Shown here: positions 26,248 through 35,017 of the stretch, piece after piece
How positions within the stretch are numbered: the first letter of the stretch is position 1
How the letters are laid out: every line of letters starts with the position of its first letter
Assembly: GCA_001898825.1 (NCBI GenBank)
Contig: MKVK01000043.1
Location: forward strand, 1 to 64,000
DNA length: 64,000 nt
Direction of reading: 5' to 3'
Source of the DNA: Magnetospirillum sp. 64-120
GTDB taxonomy: Bacteria; Pseudomonadota; Alphaproteobacteria; Rhodospirillales; Magnetospirillaceae
Program-made: the position numbers and the translations under genes
The notes under the pieces: model-generated
Seen by the model: the letters and a program-made list of their open reading frames with translations, nothing else
Database searches by the model: none
Told to the model about the DNA's origin: nothing

Positions 26248-28166
26248 GTGCGGACCTTTCTGGCCAAATGGTCGACGCAGTTCCAAAAGCGGCGGGCGTA
26301 GTCCTCGCTGTCGAAAACCGGCGAAGCCAAGGCGTGGGCGGCCAAATGCTGGCGCAGGCGCTGGCGTCGGACGGGATCGTTGGCCAGGCTGGCGGCGCGG
26401 GTGATGTAATCGGCCGCGTCGGTGGCGACGCATTCGTCCAGGCCGGCGGCGCGCACCATGGCCGCCCCTTGGCATCCCCGCTGTGTGTCGCCGGCCATGG
26501 CGATGATGGGGGTGGCCGTGGCCAGGGGTTCAACCAGCGAGCCGGCGCCGGAATAAGGAAAGCTGTCGAGATAAAGGTCCGCGGCGGCGGCGGCGGCGAA
26601 GCATTGTTCCCGGGTCAGCGGCGCTAACAGATGGATGCGTTCCGGCGCCACGCCCAGTTCACGGGCTTCGCGTCGCAGGCGCAGGCGCAACGCGTTCTCG
26701 GCGAAACGGTCCGACCAATGGGGGTTGAAGGGATAAAGAACCAGCCGCGCGTCGGGCGCTTGGGCCAGGATGCTGATCCAGGTGCGGCTGAGATGGGGGC
26801 ACAATTTGTAATAAGAGGCCCCCGACAGCAGGATGGTGGCCTGTTGCGGCAAGCCGAAAGCCGCCCGGGTCAAAGCCGTCGGGGGCAGGTCGTCGCGGCG
26901 GGGCAGGCCGGCCGAGCCGAAGGCGAAGCAATTGAAATGGCCGTCCAGCCACTCGATCCTTTCGCTGTACTGGTCCTGGGCGTCGTCGGGTTCGGTGTTC
27001 TTGGCGGTGATGACCACGTCGAAACTGGCGTGGCCGGTGGTGGTCGGACTGATGGCGGAAAGCAGCACCTGCATGGGGGCCAGGCGGTGGGCATAGACGG
27101 AATTCATCCGTTCCAAGGTGGCGGCGTTGACGTTGGTGGCGATCAGAACGTCCAGTTGGTCTGCCCGGATGTGATTGACGGCATCGCTGACCGACAGTCC
27201 TTGCAGGTCCCGGACCTGTTCGAAATGTTGGCGGAACTCTTGATGATAGATCCGGCCGGGCTCGACGTCGTCCAGCACGTACAAGATGACTTCGTGCCGG
27301 GTGCGGTCCATGTGCTGGATGGCGGCGGCGTTGATGAAGCTTTCCACGCGGGGGCCAATGGCCCGGGCCAGCAGGCCGATGCGCGGCCGCGTCCCGGTGG
27401 GCGTGGGCGCGGGCTGGGGAAGGTCCAGTTGGCAACCTTGGGACCGCAGATGGCGTTCGGCCAGGCGGGCGCGCTGTACCGCCAACGCCTTCATCGCCCG
27501 GCGGGCGGGAAAGGCCTGCAACAGATCCAGGGTGTTGGCGGCGTAAGCGGTGACTTCCGCCCATAGCCCGTCGTCTGGCGCGCTCTCGGCCCGGTCGTTG
27601 ATGTCTTCCAGGACCGCCGTGATGTGGTCGTAATAGGCTTCTGGTTCGTCTTCGCCATCAAAGAACAGCGGTCGTTCGACCATGTGGCGAACGACCCCCC
27701 GGCGGATATCGGCGGGCACCGCTTCGTAATCCACCGGGGGGGCGAAAGATTGGAAGGGCTGCAAGAACATCTCGGCCAGGAAATAGCCGGCCACCGCGTG
27801 ATCGTTCCCGGCCCAGCCGCGCCGGCACAAATCCCTGGCCGTTTGGGCCATGGCGTCTTCGTCGTGCCGGCGGGGCAGGTCGCGGATGGCGGCGCGGATC
27901 AGCCGAACTGCGGCGAACAGGGCGGCTCGGTCGGCGCTAAGGATCGTCTGGGGCGGTGCCGCCAGCAGGGCTTCGGCAAGCCACAGCCGGGCATCGCGAA
28001 CGGCTTCCTGCAAGGTGCGGGTGGCGTATTGGCTGTTCAACCGCGCTGTTTTCTCGGCCCCGGCGATGGCCAGGGCCAACTGGGTAGCCGCATCCAGGCC
28101 CACCAGCAGGCGGCCCCCGGCCGGTATGGGGGGGTGGCCGGTCGGGTCTGGCGAGTGGGGCGGCAT
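26244..28166 (-). CDS. OGT/HMW1C-like (family 41 type) glycosyltransferase
   Basis: A 640-residue cytosolic protein. The N-terminal 250 residues are helical but without clean TPR consensus. The C-terminal half is a GT-B domain of the family 41 type: PRIGLLARAIGPRVESFI, LDVLIATNVNAATLERM, LAPMQVLLSAISPTTTGH, ILLSGASYYKLCPHLSRTW with the donor-binding lysine, and LYLDSFPYSGAGSLVEPLATATPIIAM. The DFxxH catalytic histidine of canonical OGT is not present. Family members glycosylate proteins, so flagellin or another surface protein is a plausible acceptor. It is first in the minus-strand operon and divergent from a second family 41 gene. Confidence 0.85.
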   Translation of the reverse strand: MPPHSPDPTGHPPIPAGGRLLVGLDAATQLALAIAGAEKTARLNSQYATRTLQEAVRDARLWLAEALLAAPPQTILSADRAALFAAVRLIRAAIRDLPRRHDEDAMAQTARDLCRRGWAGNDHAVAGYFLAEMFLQPFQSFAPPVDYEAVPADIRRGVVRHMVERPLFFDGEDEPEAYYDHITAVLEDINDRAESAPDDGLWAEVTAYAANTLDLLQAFPARRAMKALAVQRARLAERHLRSQGCQLDLPQPAPTPTGTRPRIGLLARAIGPRVESFINAAAIQHMDRTRHEVILYVLDDVEPGRIYHQEFRQHFEQVRDLQGLSVSDAVNHIRADQLDVLIATNVNAATLERMNSVYAHRLAPMQVLLSAISPTTTGHASFDVVITAKNTEPDDAQDQYSERIEWLDGHFNCFAFGSAGLPRRDDLPPTALTRAAFGLPQQATILLSGASYYKLCPHLSRTWISILAQAPDARLVLYPFNPHWSDRFAENALRLRLRREARELGVAPERIHLLAPLTREQCFAAAAAADLYLDSFPYSGAGSLVEPLATATPIIAMAGDTQRGCQGAAMVRAAGLDECVATDAADYITRAASLANDPVRRQRLRQHLAAHALASPVFDSEDYARRFWNCVDHLARKVRT

Positions 28167-28213
28167 GAAGTCTCTCGACGGGGGAATCCGGGCTCAGGAT
28201 CGGAGAGGAAGAC

Positions 28214-28228
28214 TTTACATTATGTTAA
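28214..28228. promoter_or_regulatory. CtrA-box-like site in a divergent promoter
   Basis: TTTACATTATGTTAA reads TTTA-N7-TTAA on the plus strand, seven of eight consensus positions. Compared with 22166-22179 on the other strand, 12 of 14 core bases agree. It lies in the 106-base gap between two family 41 glycosyltransferase genes. Its presence argues against an in-frame ATG at 28222 being the start of the rightward gene. Confidence 0.5.
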
Positions 28229-28272
28229 CGGCTGGCCCCCTAGCCTCGGTGCGAATTCCTTTTTCCGAAGCG

Positions 28273-30588
28273 ATGTCCATGCCTGCTCTTCAATCGTCAG
28301 TCGCGTCGCGGGCCGAGACCTTGTTGCAGGTCGGAAACTGGCCTGCGGCACGCGCGCTTTTAGAGCAATCGGCCCGCAGCCCTGACGCGCCGGCGGCGGA
28401 TTTGCGCCTGTTGGCCAAGCTGCTGCTGTCCTGCAACGAGGCCGCTGCCGCCGTGGCGATGATGGAACGGGCCTTGGCCGCCGCGCCCCACACGGCCGAG
28501 ATGGATTTCGAGATGGGGGTGATGCTGTTGGCCCTGGGGCGAGACGTCCCGGCCGAACAGGCCTTTCGCCGCGAGCTGAAGCGGACCCCCGAACACGGCG
28601 GAGCGCTTTACAATCTGGCCTTTTGCCTGGATCGCCAGGACCGGGAGGACGAGGCCCAGGCTGTTTACCAAGCGGTGGTCAGGGCCCATCCCAACCGTGC
28701 CGACGCCTGGTTCAACCTGGCCAATGGGTACATGCGCCAAGGCCGTTCTGCCGAGGCGCTGGCCGCCTATGAACAGGCTCTTGCCATCAGACCTGACGAC
28801 CCCGGCTGCAACCTTAACCTGGCGCTGTGCCTGGGCAGCCTCGGCCGCTTGGAGGAAGCGGTCGAGCGGTTGTCGGCGGCGCTGAAACGCGTCCCCGATC
28901 AGGCTGATCTGCTGGCCGCTTTGGGCAACGTGCTGTCGCGTCTGGGGCGTGACCACGACGCGGTGGAACACCTTGCCAAAGCGGTCCGGCTGGCGCCAGG
29001 CGACATCGACAAGTTGGTCAATCTGGGCCTGGCGCTGCGCCGGTGCGGACGCAGCGTCGAAGCCCGCTCGATTCTGCTGCCGTGGGCGCAGAAAACCCCC
29101 TCGGCCGCCTTGCAGAATTGTTTGGGCCTGACCTTTTTGGACGACCGCCAACTGGTTGCCGCCAGCACGGTGTTCGAAACCGCATTGCGATCCTGGCCCG
29201 ATAATGTGGAGCTGTTGAACAATCTGGGGAACGTCTATTCCGGCTTGGGCCGTCTTGACGACGCCATGACCCAGTATGGCTTGGCCCATGCCGCCGACCC
29301 GACCTCGGCTGCGGCACACAGCAACCTCTTGTTCGCCCTGACTCACTCCAACCATGACCTGCAGGACATCTACGCCGAGCATTTGCGTTACGGCGAGATA
29401 CAAGAAGCGGCGGCCGAGCCGCTGGAATTGGCGGCGCCGCTGGCAAGGGATGGCCGCCGCCTGCGCATCGGGCTGTTGTCGCCTGATTTTTGCGATCATG
29501 CGGTCACCTATTTCTTGCGCCCGGTCTTGGAACAATTGGACCGTTCGCGGCTGGAAGTCTTTTGCTATGCCTGCGGGCCGCGTCGCGACGCCGTGACGGC
29601 GCAGTTGCGGCTGTTGGCCGATCACTGGCGTGACGTCGATGCGCTGCCGCCCGATGCGGCGGCACGGGTGATCCAAGCCGACAATGTGGACATCCTGGTC
29701 GACTTGGCCGGCCATTCTGCTGGAAATGGCCTGCCGATCATGGCCCGGAAGCCGGCCCACCTGCAGGTGACCTGGCTGGGCTATCCGAATACCACGGGTA
29801 TGACGCGGGTGGATTATCGTCTGGGCTTGGGCGGCGACCCGCCCGGCGAGGCCGTACCCTTCAACACCGAGTTGGGCATCCGCCTGTTGGACCATCCGGT
29901 GTTCACGGCCCCGACGGTTGACGTCGACGTGGTTCCTCCCCCCGCCGCCACACGTGGCTACGTGACCTTCGGATGCGTCAACAAATTCATCAAGGTGTCG
30001 GATCAATGCCTGACGGCATGGGGCCGGATCCTGCAGCGATTGCCCGGCTCGCGTCTGATGATTGTCCTGGATGAAGCCGAGGATATCGACCGCAGCGAGA
30101 CCTTGAAGCGTCGCCTGGTTAACGCCGGATTGGCGCCAGAGCGGATCGACGTGGTGGAAAAAATGCCGCTGGCGGATTTCCTGGCAACGCTCAATCAGAT
30201 CGACATCGCGCTTGATCCCTTTCCCTTCGGTGGCGGTTCGACCACCCTTTTCACCCTGTGGATGGGGGTGCCGGTGATCAGCCTGACCCAGGACGAGGCA
30301 ACCCAGCGATCCATGACCACGCCGGCCTATCTTGGTGCCGCGGACTTGTCTGATCTGATCGCCACGGACATGGACGACTATGTCCGCAAGGCGGTGGCCT
30401 TGGCCAAGGATGCCCCCATGCGCGCGGACCTGCGTGCAACCCTGCGCGCCAGGGTGTTGGTGTCGCCCTTGATGCGCCCGCAATTGCTGGCCCGGCGTCT
30501 GGAGACGGTTTTCGCCGCTTTGTGGGACCATCATGTGGCGCGTTGGGGCAAAGCGTCTGAAGCGCAACGGCAGGGGCGCTTGCCATGA
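28273..30588 (+). CDS. TPR-containing O-GlcNAc transferase-like (family 41) glycosyltransferase
   Basis: About 771 residues. The N-terminal 380 residues hold roughly ten tetratricopeptide repeats (for example NRADAWFNLANGYMRQGRSA and AEALAAYEQALAIRPD). The C-terminal part is a canonical OGT/SPY catalytic region: IGLLSPDFCDHAV with the catalytic-type His, NVDILVDLAGHSAGN, LQVTWLGYPNTTGM, FGCVNKFIKVSD with the donor lysine, and IALDPFPFGGGSTT. It should transfer a sugar to protein Ser/Thr in the cytoplasm. The start could be 28273, 28279 or 28222. It begins the long rightward operon, and its stop overlaps the next start. Confidence 0.92.
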   Translation: MSMPALQSSVASRAETLLQVGNWPAARALLEQSARSPDAPAADLRLLAKLLLSCNEAAAAVAMMERALAAAPHTAEMDFEMGVMLLALGRDVPAEQAFRRELKRTPEHGGALYNLAFCLDRQDREDEAQAVYQAVVRAHPNRADAWFNLANGYMRQGRSAEALAAYEQALAIRPDDPGCNLNLALCLGSLGRLEEAVERLSAALKRVPDQADLLAALGNVLSRLGRDHDAVEHLAKAVRLAPGDIDKLVNLGLALRRCGRSVEARSILLPWAQKTPSAALQNCLGLTFLDDRQLVAASTVFETALRSWPDNVELLNNLGNVYSGLGRLDDAMTQYGLAHAADPTSAAAHSNLLFALTHSNHDLQDIYAEHLRYGEIQEAAAEPLELAAPLARDGRRLRIGLLSPDFCDHAVTYFLRPVLEQLDRSRLEVFCYACGPRRDAVTAQLRLLADHWRDVDALPPDAAARVIQADNVDILVDLAGHSAGNGLPIMARKPAHLQVTWLGYPNTTGMTRVDYRLGLGGDPPGEAVPFNTELGIRLLDHPVFTAPTVDVDVVPPPAATRGYVTFGCVNKFIKVSDQCLTAWGRILQRLPGSRLMIVLDEAEDIDRSETLKRRLVNAGLAPERIDVVEKMPLADFLATLNQIDIALDPFPFGGGSTTLFTLWMGVPVISLTQDEATQRSMTTPAYLGAADLSDLIATDMDDYVRKAVALAKDAPMRADLRATLRARVLVSPLMRPQLLARRLETVFAALWDHHVARWGKASEAQRQGRLP

Positions 30589-31652
30589 CCGCCACAATCG
30601 CCTTTTCCACCCGCACCGGTCTGGCCACCGCCTTGGCCCTGTTGTTCCGAGACGGCCCTGCCGCCGCGCAGGCTCTGGCGGCCCGCCTGTTGCAGGCTGA
30701 TCCGACATGTCACGAAGCCGCTGTCATGCTGGATTTGGCAAGCCAGCCATGCCTGGACGGCCGTGTCGCGGAACGGGCGGCGGTGTTGGCGCAATCCCTG
30801 GGCTTTTCGTTCTTGGGGGACGCCTGTGGAATGCGGATGGCCCAGGCCGCGCAAGACGGTGCCGACGACATGTCGCATTGGCAAGCCGCGGCGCAGCGCC
30901 TGGGCTTCGTGTCCGACGAACTGGAACGTGCCGAGAGGGCCTATGAGGCCGGCGACTGGGAACAGGCGGCGGGGCTTTACGATTACGTCTGGCGTCATCG
31001 TCCACGGTTGCGACAGGTGTGGTTGCGCCGGTTGGATTGCGCCTTCCGACTGGGTGACCTGACCCAGACCATGGGGCTTTGCCAGCAGATGGGGCGTGCT
31101 GATTTCGACAATCAGGATGTGTGGCTGTATTGGGGATTCGCGCTGTCCTCGGCTGGGGATATGGCCACGGCCCTGGAGGTTCTGGACGCGTGCGACCAGC
31201 CGCGCAACCACGAGGTCGCGGCGGCCCGTGCCATCGAGTGCCATGTCATTGCCGGCGATCCGATGGCGGCCCGCATGTTGTTGCCCCGCATAGCTTTGCC
31301 GTTACGTCAGGCCCAAAGCGCGATCGTCGTGGATCTGGCCGAGGGGCGATTGCCCGAGGCGGAAAAAGGGCTGGACGTGTTGGACGGCACCGGGGCGGGT
31401 GTTTTCATCCTGCGCGGCGTGCTGGCGGAAATTCGCGGACAAGGCGAGCTTGCCTGTCAGCTTTACCGGCAGGCTGTGGAGTTGGGGCCGAAAAGCTTCG
31501 CCCCGCTGATCCATCTGGCGGATTGCTGTCGCGACAAAGGAGACACCGTTGCCGCCGACCAATGGTTGGCTCGGGCGTGCGCCGTGCATGCGGGCGATGT
31601 TCCGTTCCGGCGATCGCTGCGTACCGCCTTGCTGGGGTGTGCCCGCGCATGA
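30585..31652 (+). CDS. TPR-like repeat protein
   Basis: A 355-residue, all-helical cytosolic protein with degenerate tetratricopeptide repeats. The clearest are ELERAERAYEAGDWEQAAGL, VWLYWGFALSSAGDMATAL and ELACQLYRQAVELGPKS. There is no catalytic domain. It overlaps both neighbouring genes by four bases (ATGA), between an OGT-like and a GT-B glycosyltransferase. It may act as an acceptor-binding scaffold for one of them. Confidence 0.75.
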   Translation: MTATIAFSTRTGLATALALLFRDGPAAAQALAARLLQADPTCHEAAVMLDLASQPCLDGRVAERAAVLAQSLGFSFLGDACGMRMAQAAQDGADDMSHWQAAAQRLGFVSDELERAERAYEAGDWEQAAGLYDYVWRHRPRLRQVWLRRLDCAFRLGDLTQTMGLCQQMGRADFDNQDVWLYWGFALSSAGDMATALEVLDACDQPRNHEVAAARAIECHVIAGDPMAARMLLPRIALPLRQAQSAIVVDLAEGRLPEAEKGLDVLDGTGAGVFILRGVLAEIRGQGELACQLYRQAVELGPKSFAPLIHLADCCRDKGDTVAADQWLARACAVHAGDVPFRRSLRTALLGCARA

Positions 31653-33280
31653 GTGTCGCTTGCGTCACTTTGTGCGATCCGGGATTGATATCCCTGGCTT
31701 CGCACAATTTCAATTACGCGGAACAAATCTTGGCCGCCCTGGCCGGCCAGGGATTCGCGGTTCGGCTTTACGCTTTCGCCAAGGCCCGTCCGGTGGTGAC
31801 CGACAGGCTGGGCGCGGTGCCGCATTTCACCAGCTCTTTGTTCGGTGCGCAGGATTTGGCCGACCCGGTGTCGGCCCGGGCGCAATTGGACCGCATGAAC
31901 CAGCTGTTCGCCGCCGACATGGGGCGCTTGCCGGTGGACGCCGTGGGGGCCGATACGCTGTTGCTGTTGCCCGCCATCACCCAGCACCAGATCGAAGGAT
32001 TGGCGGATTGGCTGCTGGCGCTTCCCGTCGCCAGACGCCCGCGCGTGGTCGTGCAGTTGATGTTCGCCCCCGGTTGGCATCCCGTGGCCGCCTCGTGTCC
32101 TTGTGGCGAAGCGGCTTATGTCCGGGCTTTGGCCCGGTTGGCGCCGCTTTGTGGCCGCTGGCTGTTCCTTTGTGCCGAGACCGAAGCGGTGGCCCAGGTT
32201 TATCGTCGGTTGGGGGCGCCGGACGTGTCCTTGCTGAGCATCCCCACCCCGGCCATGGACATCGTCCGCCGCCCGGCTGCGCCGGATGGGCGTTCACGTC
32301 TGGCGATGCTGGGCTTTTCAAAGCGCGAAAAAGGGTTTCATCTTTTGCCCCGGCTGATGCGGGCCTGTGCTGCGCGGGGGGTGACGGCGCATTGGCTGGT
32401 GCAGGCGTTGCATTTCGGTGATGACGTCGACATCAGTGACATTTCAGCCGGGCTGGTCGGCCGCGAAGACGTTCATCTGGTGACCGGGGCGGTCGAGCAA
32501 GGTCATTTGGCGCATCTGATCACCGCAGCCAGTGCGGTGGTGCTGCCCTACGATCCGGCCTCGTATGCCGGGCGCGGTTCGTCGCTTTTCAGCGAATGCG
32601 TGGCTTTGGGCACCCCTTGCGTGGTTTCGGCGGGCACCGCCATGGCGGTGGCCGCTTCCGCCGGGCAAGCGGTGGCGGAAAGTTTCGCTTATCCCGATGT
32701 CGAGGATTGTGCCGACGCCATTGCGCGTCTGTTGGCCGGCGATGCCGCGTCGCGGGCTGCCGCATTGGCCGGGCAGTGGCGGGCGCGCCATAGTCCCGAG
32801 CAATATGTTCGGACCATCCTGGAACTGATCGGAATCCGCTGGGCCTGGGTCTCGCCGTCAAGGCCGACGCCCAGGCCGGTCAAGTCCTTGAATGACCTGC
32901 ATGCCTATCCCCCGCTGGCACTGAACCAACCGCAGTCGTTGAGGCTGGGGATGGATTTATTGTGCGACGGCTGGGGGGCGCATGAAGACGCCGGGGTGGT
33001 GCTGGTGGCGGACGAAGCCTCGGTCGCCGTTTTGGCCCAGGGCGCCGCGCCGGGGGGGCGGCTGGTGTTGACCTTGGCGGCCTTGGAACCCGGGGCTTTG
33101 ACCGTGATCTGCAACGGCCAGAGGGTGGGGGAGACGGCTTTCCAAGCCGGGGCGGGGCGCGTCTCGCTGGCCTTGCCGGTGGGGGCCTGGGGGCATGACC
33201 TGCCCGTCGTCCTGCGGCTGAGAACCGAGGCGGGGCAAGGTTTGCGCGTTCTCTCGCTTGCGGTGGAAACGATATCTTAA
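31649..33280 (+). CDS. GT-B glycosyltransferase with C-terminal beta domain
   Basis: A 543-residue protein. The first 400 residues have a GT-B (family 4-like) outline: SLASHNFNYAEQILAALAGQG, a DTLLLLPAITQHQIEG segment, RLAMLGFSKREKGFHLL opening the C-domain, and the donor loop AGRGSSLFSECVALGTPCVV. After about residue 420 there is an extra beta-rich domain (GWGAHEDAG, TVICNGQRVGETAF) that resembles the C-terminal domain of the radical SAM protein at 20180. Start and stop are set by the ATGA overlap with the TPR gene and a 73-base gap after it. Confidence 0.8.
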   Translation: MSVACVTLCDPGLISLASHNFNYAEQILAALAGQGFAVRLYAFAKARPVVTDRLGAVPHFTSSLFGAQDLADPVSARAQLDRMNQLFAADMGRLPVDAVGADTLLLLPAITQHQIEGLADWLLALPVARRPRVVVQLMFAPGWHPVAASCPCGEAAYVRALARLAPLCGRWLFLCAETEAVAQVYRRLGAPDVSLLSIPTPAMDIVRRPAAPDGRSRLAMLGFSKREKGFHLLPRLMRACAARGVTAHWLVQALHFGDDVDISDISAGLVGREDVHLVTGAVEQGHLAHLITAASAVVLPYDPASYAGRGSSLFSECVALGTPCVVSAGTAMAVAASAGQAVAESFAYPDVEDCADAIARLLAGDAASRAAALAGQWRARHSPEQYVRTILELIGIRWAWVSPSRPTPRPVKSLNDLHAYPPLALNQPQSLRLGMDLLCDGWGAHEDAGVVLVADEASVAVLAQGAAPGGRLVLTLAALEPGALTVICNGQRVGETAFQAGAGRVSLALPVGAWGHDLPVVLRLRTEAGQGLRVLSLAVETIS

Positions 33281-33353
33281 CGCGACCGACATTAACGTGG
33301 TCTTCACCCAAGTGCCGGTGTGCCAGCAATGGCTGATGGAGCAGAAGGTTCCC

Positions 33354-33617
33354 ATGCTGACAGGGATGCAAATCAGGATGGCGCGTGCCGCCATGCGTTT
33401 AAGGGTCGACGATGTCGCCAGAATGGCCGGCTTGCCGTGGGCGCGATTGCAACATCTGGAACGCCAGGACGGTCCGCTGACCGGTGACGACGCAACCCTT
33501 GCCGCCTTGCGATCTTTCTATTGCGAACGGGGCGCCATTTTCGTCGATGGCCATGCGGATGTTTTGCCAAGCGTGCAGGTGCGCGCCGATTGGTCGGACA
33601 AGGCGGATCAGTCATGA
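33354..33617 (+). CDS. small XRE-type helix-turn-helix protein
   Basis: An 87-residue DNA-binding-like protein. MQIRMARAAMRLRVDDVARMAGLPWARLQHLE is read as the five-helix XRE fold with recognition helix near PWARLQHLE; the rest, GDDATLAALRSFYCERGAIFVDG, is the usual tail of short alphaproteobacterial XRE regulators. AGAAGG five bases before the ATG supports this start. Its stop overlaps the next radical SAM gene start (ATGA), so it is translated within the glycan operon rather than having its own unit. It may regulate the operon. Confidence 0.75.
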   Translation: MLTGMQIRMARAAMRLRVDDVARMAGLPWARLQHLERQDGPLTGDDATLAALRSFYCERGAIFVDGHADVLPSVQVRADWSDKADQS

Positions 33618-35017
33618 AACGCCGGTTTTCGGCGCCGACCTCGGTCAACCTGGAACTGACCGACCTGTGCAACGTCAAATGCCGTCATTGCTATAATTAT
33701 TGGCGGGATGACAGCATGGGCGGGATGTCGATGACGCCGGCGCGGCTGGACGACATCCTGGAACGGCTGGCCCAGGCCGGGGTTTTCCACGTTATTTTCA
33801 CCGGGGGCGAGCCTTTCGCCACCTTCGACCTTTTGGAACACGGCCTGCTGACAGCACAGCGGCTGGGCTTGTCGGTCAGCTGCAACTCGAACCTGATGCT
33901 GGCGACCCCCGACCGGGTCGCCCGTCTGGCGGCGGCGGGGTTGGACCACATCTTGACCAGCCTGCCGTCACCCGATCCCGCCATGTGCGATCGGATCATG
34001 AACCATGTCGGCGCGTTCGAGAAAGTGATGACCGGCATCGGCCACACGGTTCAAGGCGGTATTCGGGTGTCCGTCAACATGGTGATCACCCGCGCCAACA
34101 TGACCCAGGTTCGACAGGCGGGGGAAATGCTGGCCGGATTGGGGGCGCAACGCCTGTTCGTGACGCGTTCGGTGCCCCCCACCTACAGCGCCGCCGAGCA
34201 ATTGGATGAATACGTCCTGACGCCCGATGAACAGCGGACGGTCTTGGATGACGCCCTGTGGGTGCGTGACCAGTTCGGCCTGATGGTCGGCAGTCTGGTG
34301 AGCTTCCCCTTATGCTTCCTGGGCGATCTGGAACGGTATGGCGATTTCGTCGGCCGGGGCTGTCCGTCCCAGGCCGGACATCGCGCCAGCATCGGCGCCG
34401 ACGGTACGGCCCATGTCTGCGTGCACGAAGAAGAGAGTTACGGCAATCTGTTCGAACAGCCGCTGACCGAGATTTATGGCGGCCGCATGAGCCAGTGGCA
34501 TGACGGCTCGTTCCGTTATGCCGGCTGCGCGGGCTGCCGCTATAGCGACATCTGCGAATCGGGTTGCAGCATGGCGGCTTTGGGGCATTACGGCAGCCAT
34601 AGTGAACGCGATCCGCTTTTCGTCGGTCCCCACGCTTTCAGTCGTCATATCCGCGTCGACGACGACCCGGAGCTGTTGGCGGCCATGGACGCGGGCTTGC
34701 GTTTCATCGCCCCGCGCCGCCTGCGCTTCCGGGCCGAGAACGGTTTTCATCTGCTCAACGTGCGTTGGGGCAACGCCTTTCCAGTGGAAGACGACGTCGC
34801 CGCTTTCCTGGTCAAGGCTCGCGACAGCGGCCAATCCTTCGACCTGAAGCAGTTCGGTGTCGAGCGAAAGGTCTTGTTGGCGCGACTGTTCGTCAAAGAC
34901 GCGGTCGAGGCCCCGGATTATCAGGGCGGCATTTCCAACAAGGCACGGCTTGGTGTCAGTCTGAATATCGACGCGTTGCCCGAACTTGTCCCGGAGGGCC
35001 GCGATGGAGACCGCTGA
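33614..35017 (+). CDS. radical SAM/SPASM protein with PqqD-like tail
   Basis: A 467-residue Fe-S enzyme. The radical SAM cluster motif is CNVKCRHC at residues 19-26, followed by FTGGEPF. A SPASM-type auxiliary cluster region lies in the middle, with cysteines in GRGCPSQ, HVCVHEE, and the group AGCAGCRYSDICESGC. Residues from about 365 (RFRAENGFHLLNVRWGNAFP) resemble a winged-helix PqqD-like recognition domain. Such enzymes modify peptides or proteins, but the neighbours are sugar genes and no short precursor peptide gene is seen. The substrate is therefore open. Confidence 0.85.
   Translation: MKRRFSAPTSVNLELTDLCNVKCRHCYNYWRDDSMGGMSMTPARLDDILERLAQAGVFHVIFTGGEPFATFDLLEHGLLTAQRLGLSVSCNSNLMLATPDRVARLAAAGLDHILTSLPSPDPAMCDRIMNHVGAFEKVMTGIGHTVQGGIRVSVNMVITRANMTQVRQAGEMLAGLGAQRLFVTRSVPPTYSAAEQLDEYVLTPDEQRTVLDDALWVRDQFGLMVGSLVSFPLCFLGDLERYGDFVGRGCPSQAGHRASIGADGTAHVCVHEEESYGNLFEQPLTEIYGGRMSQWHDGSFRYAGCAGCRYSDICESGCSMAALGHYGSHSERDPLFVGPHAFSRHIRVDDDPELLAAMDAGLRFIAPRRLRFRAENGFHLLNVRWGNAFPVEDDVAAFLVKARDSGQSFDLKQFGVERKVLLARLFVKDAVEAPDYQGGISNKARLGVSLNIDALPELVPEGRDGDR

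Noticed and set aside
28222-28272. ATG at 28222 as the start of the TPR-OGT gene
   Set aside because: It is in frame and preceded by GGAGAGGAA, but a CtrA-box-like site overlaps it. The extra 17 residues have no TPR character.
33281-35017. RiPP biosynthesis cluster with precursor peptide
   Set aside because: The radical SAM tail looks PqqD-like, but no short peptide gene is seen next to it and all neighbours are sugar enzymes or the XRE protein.
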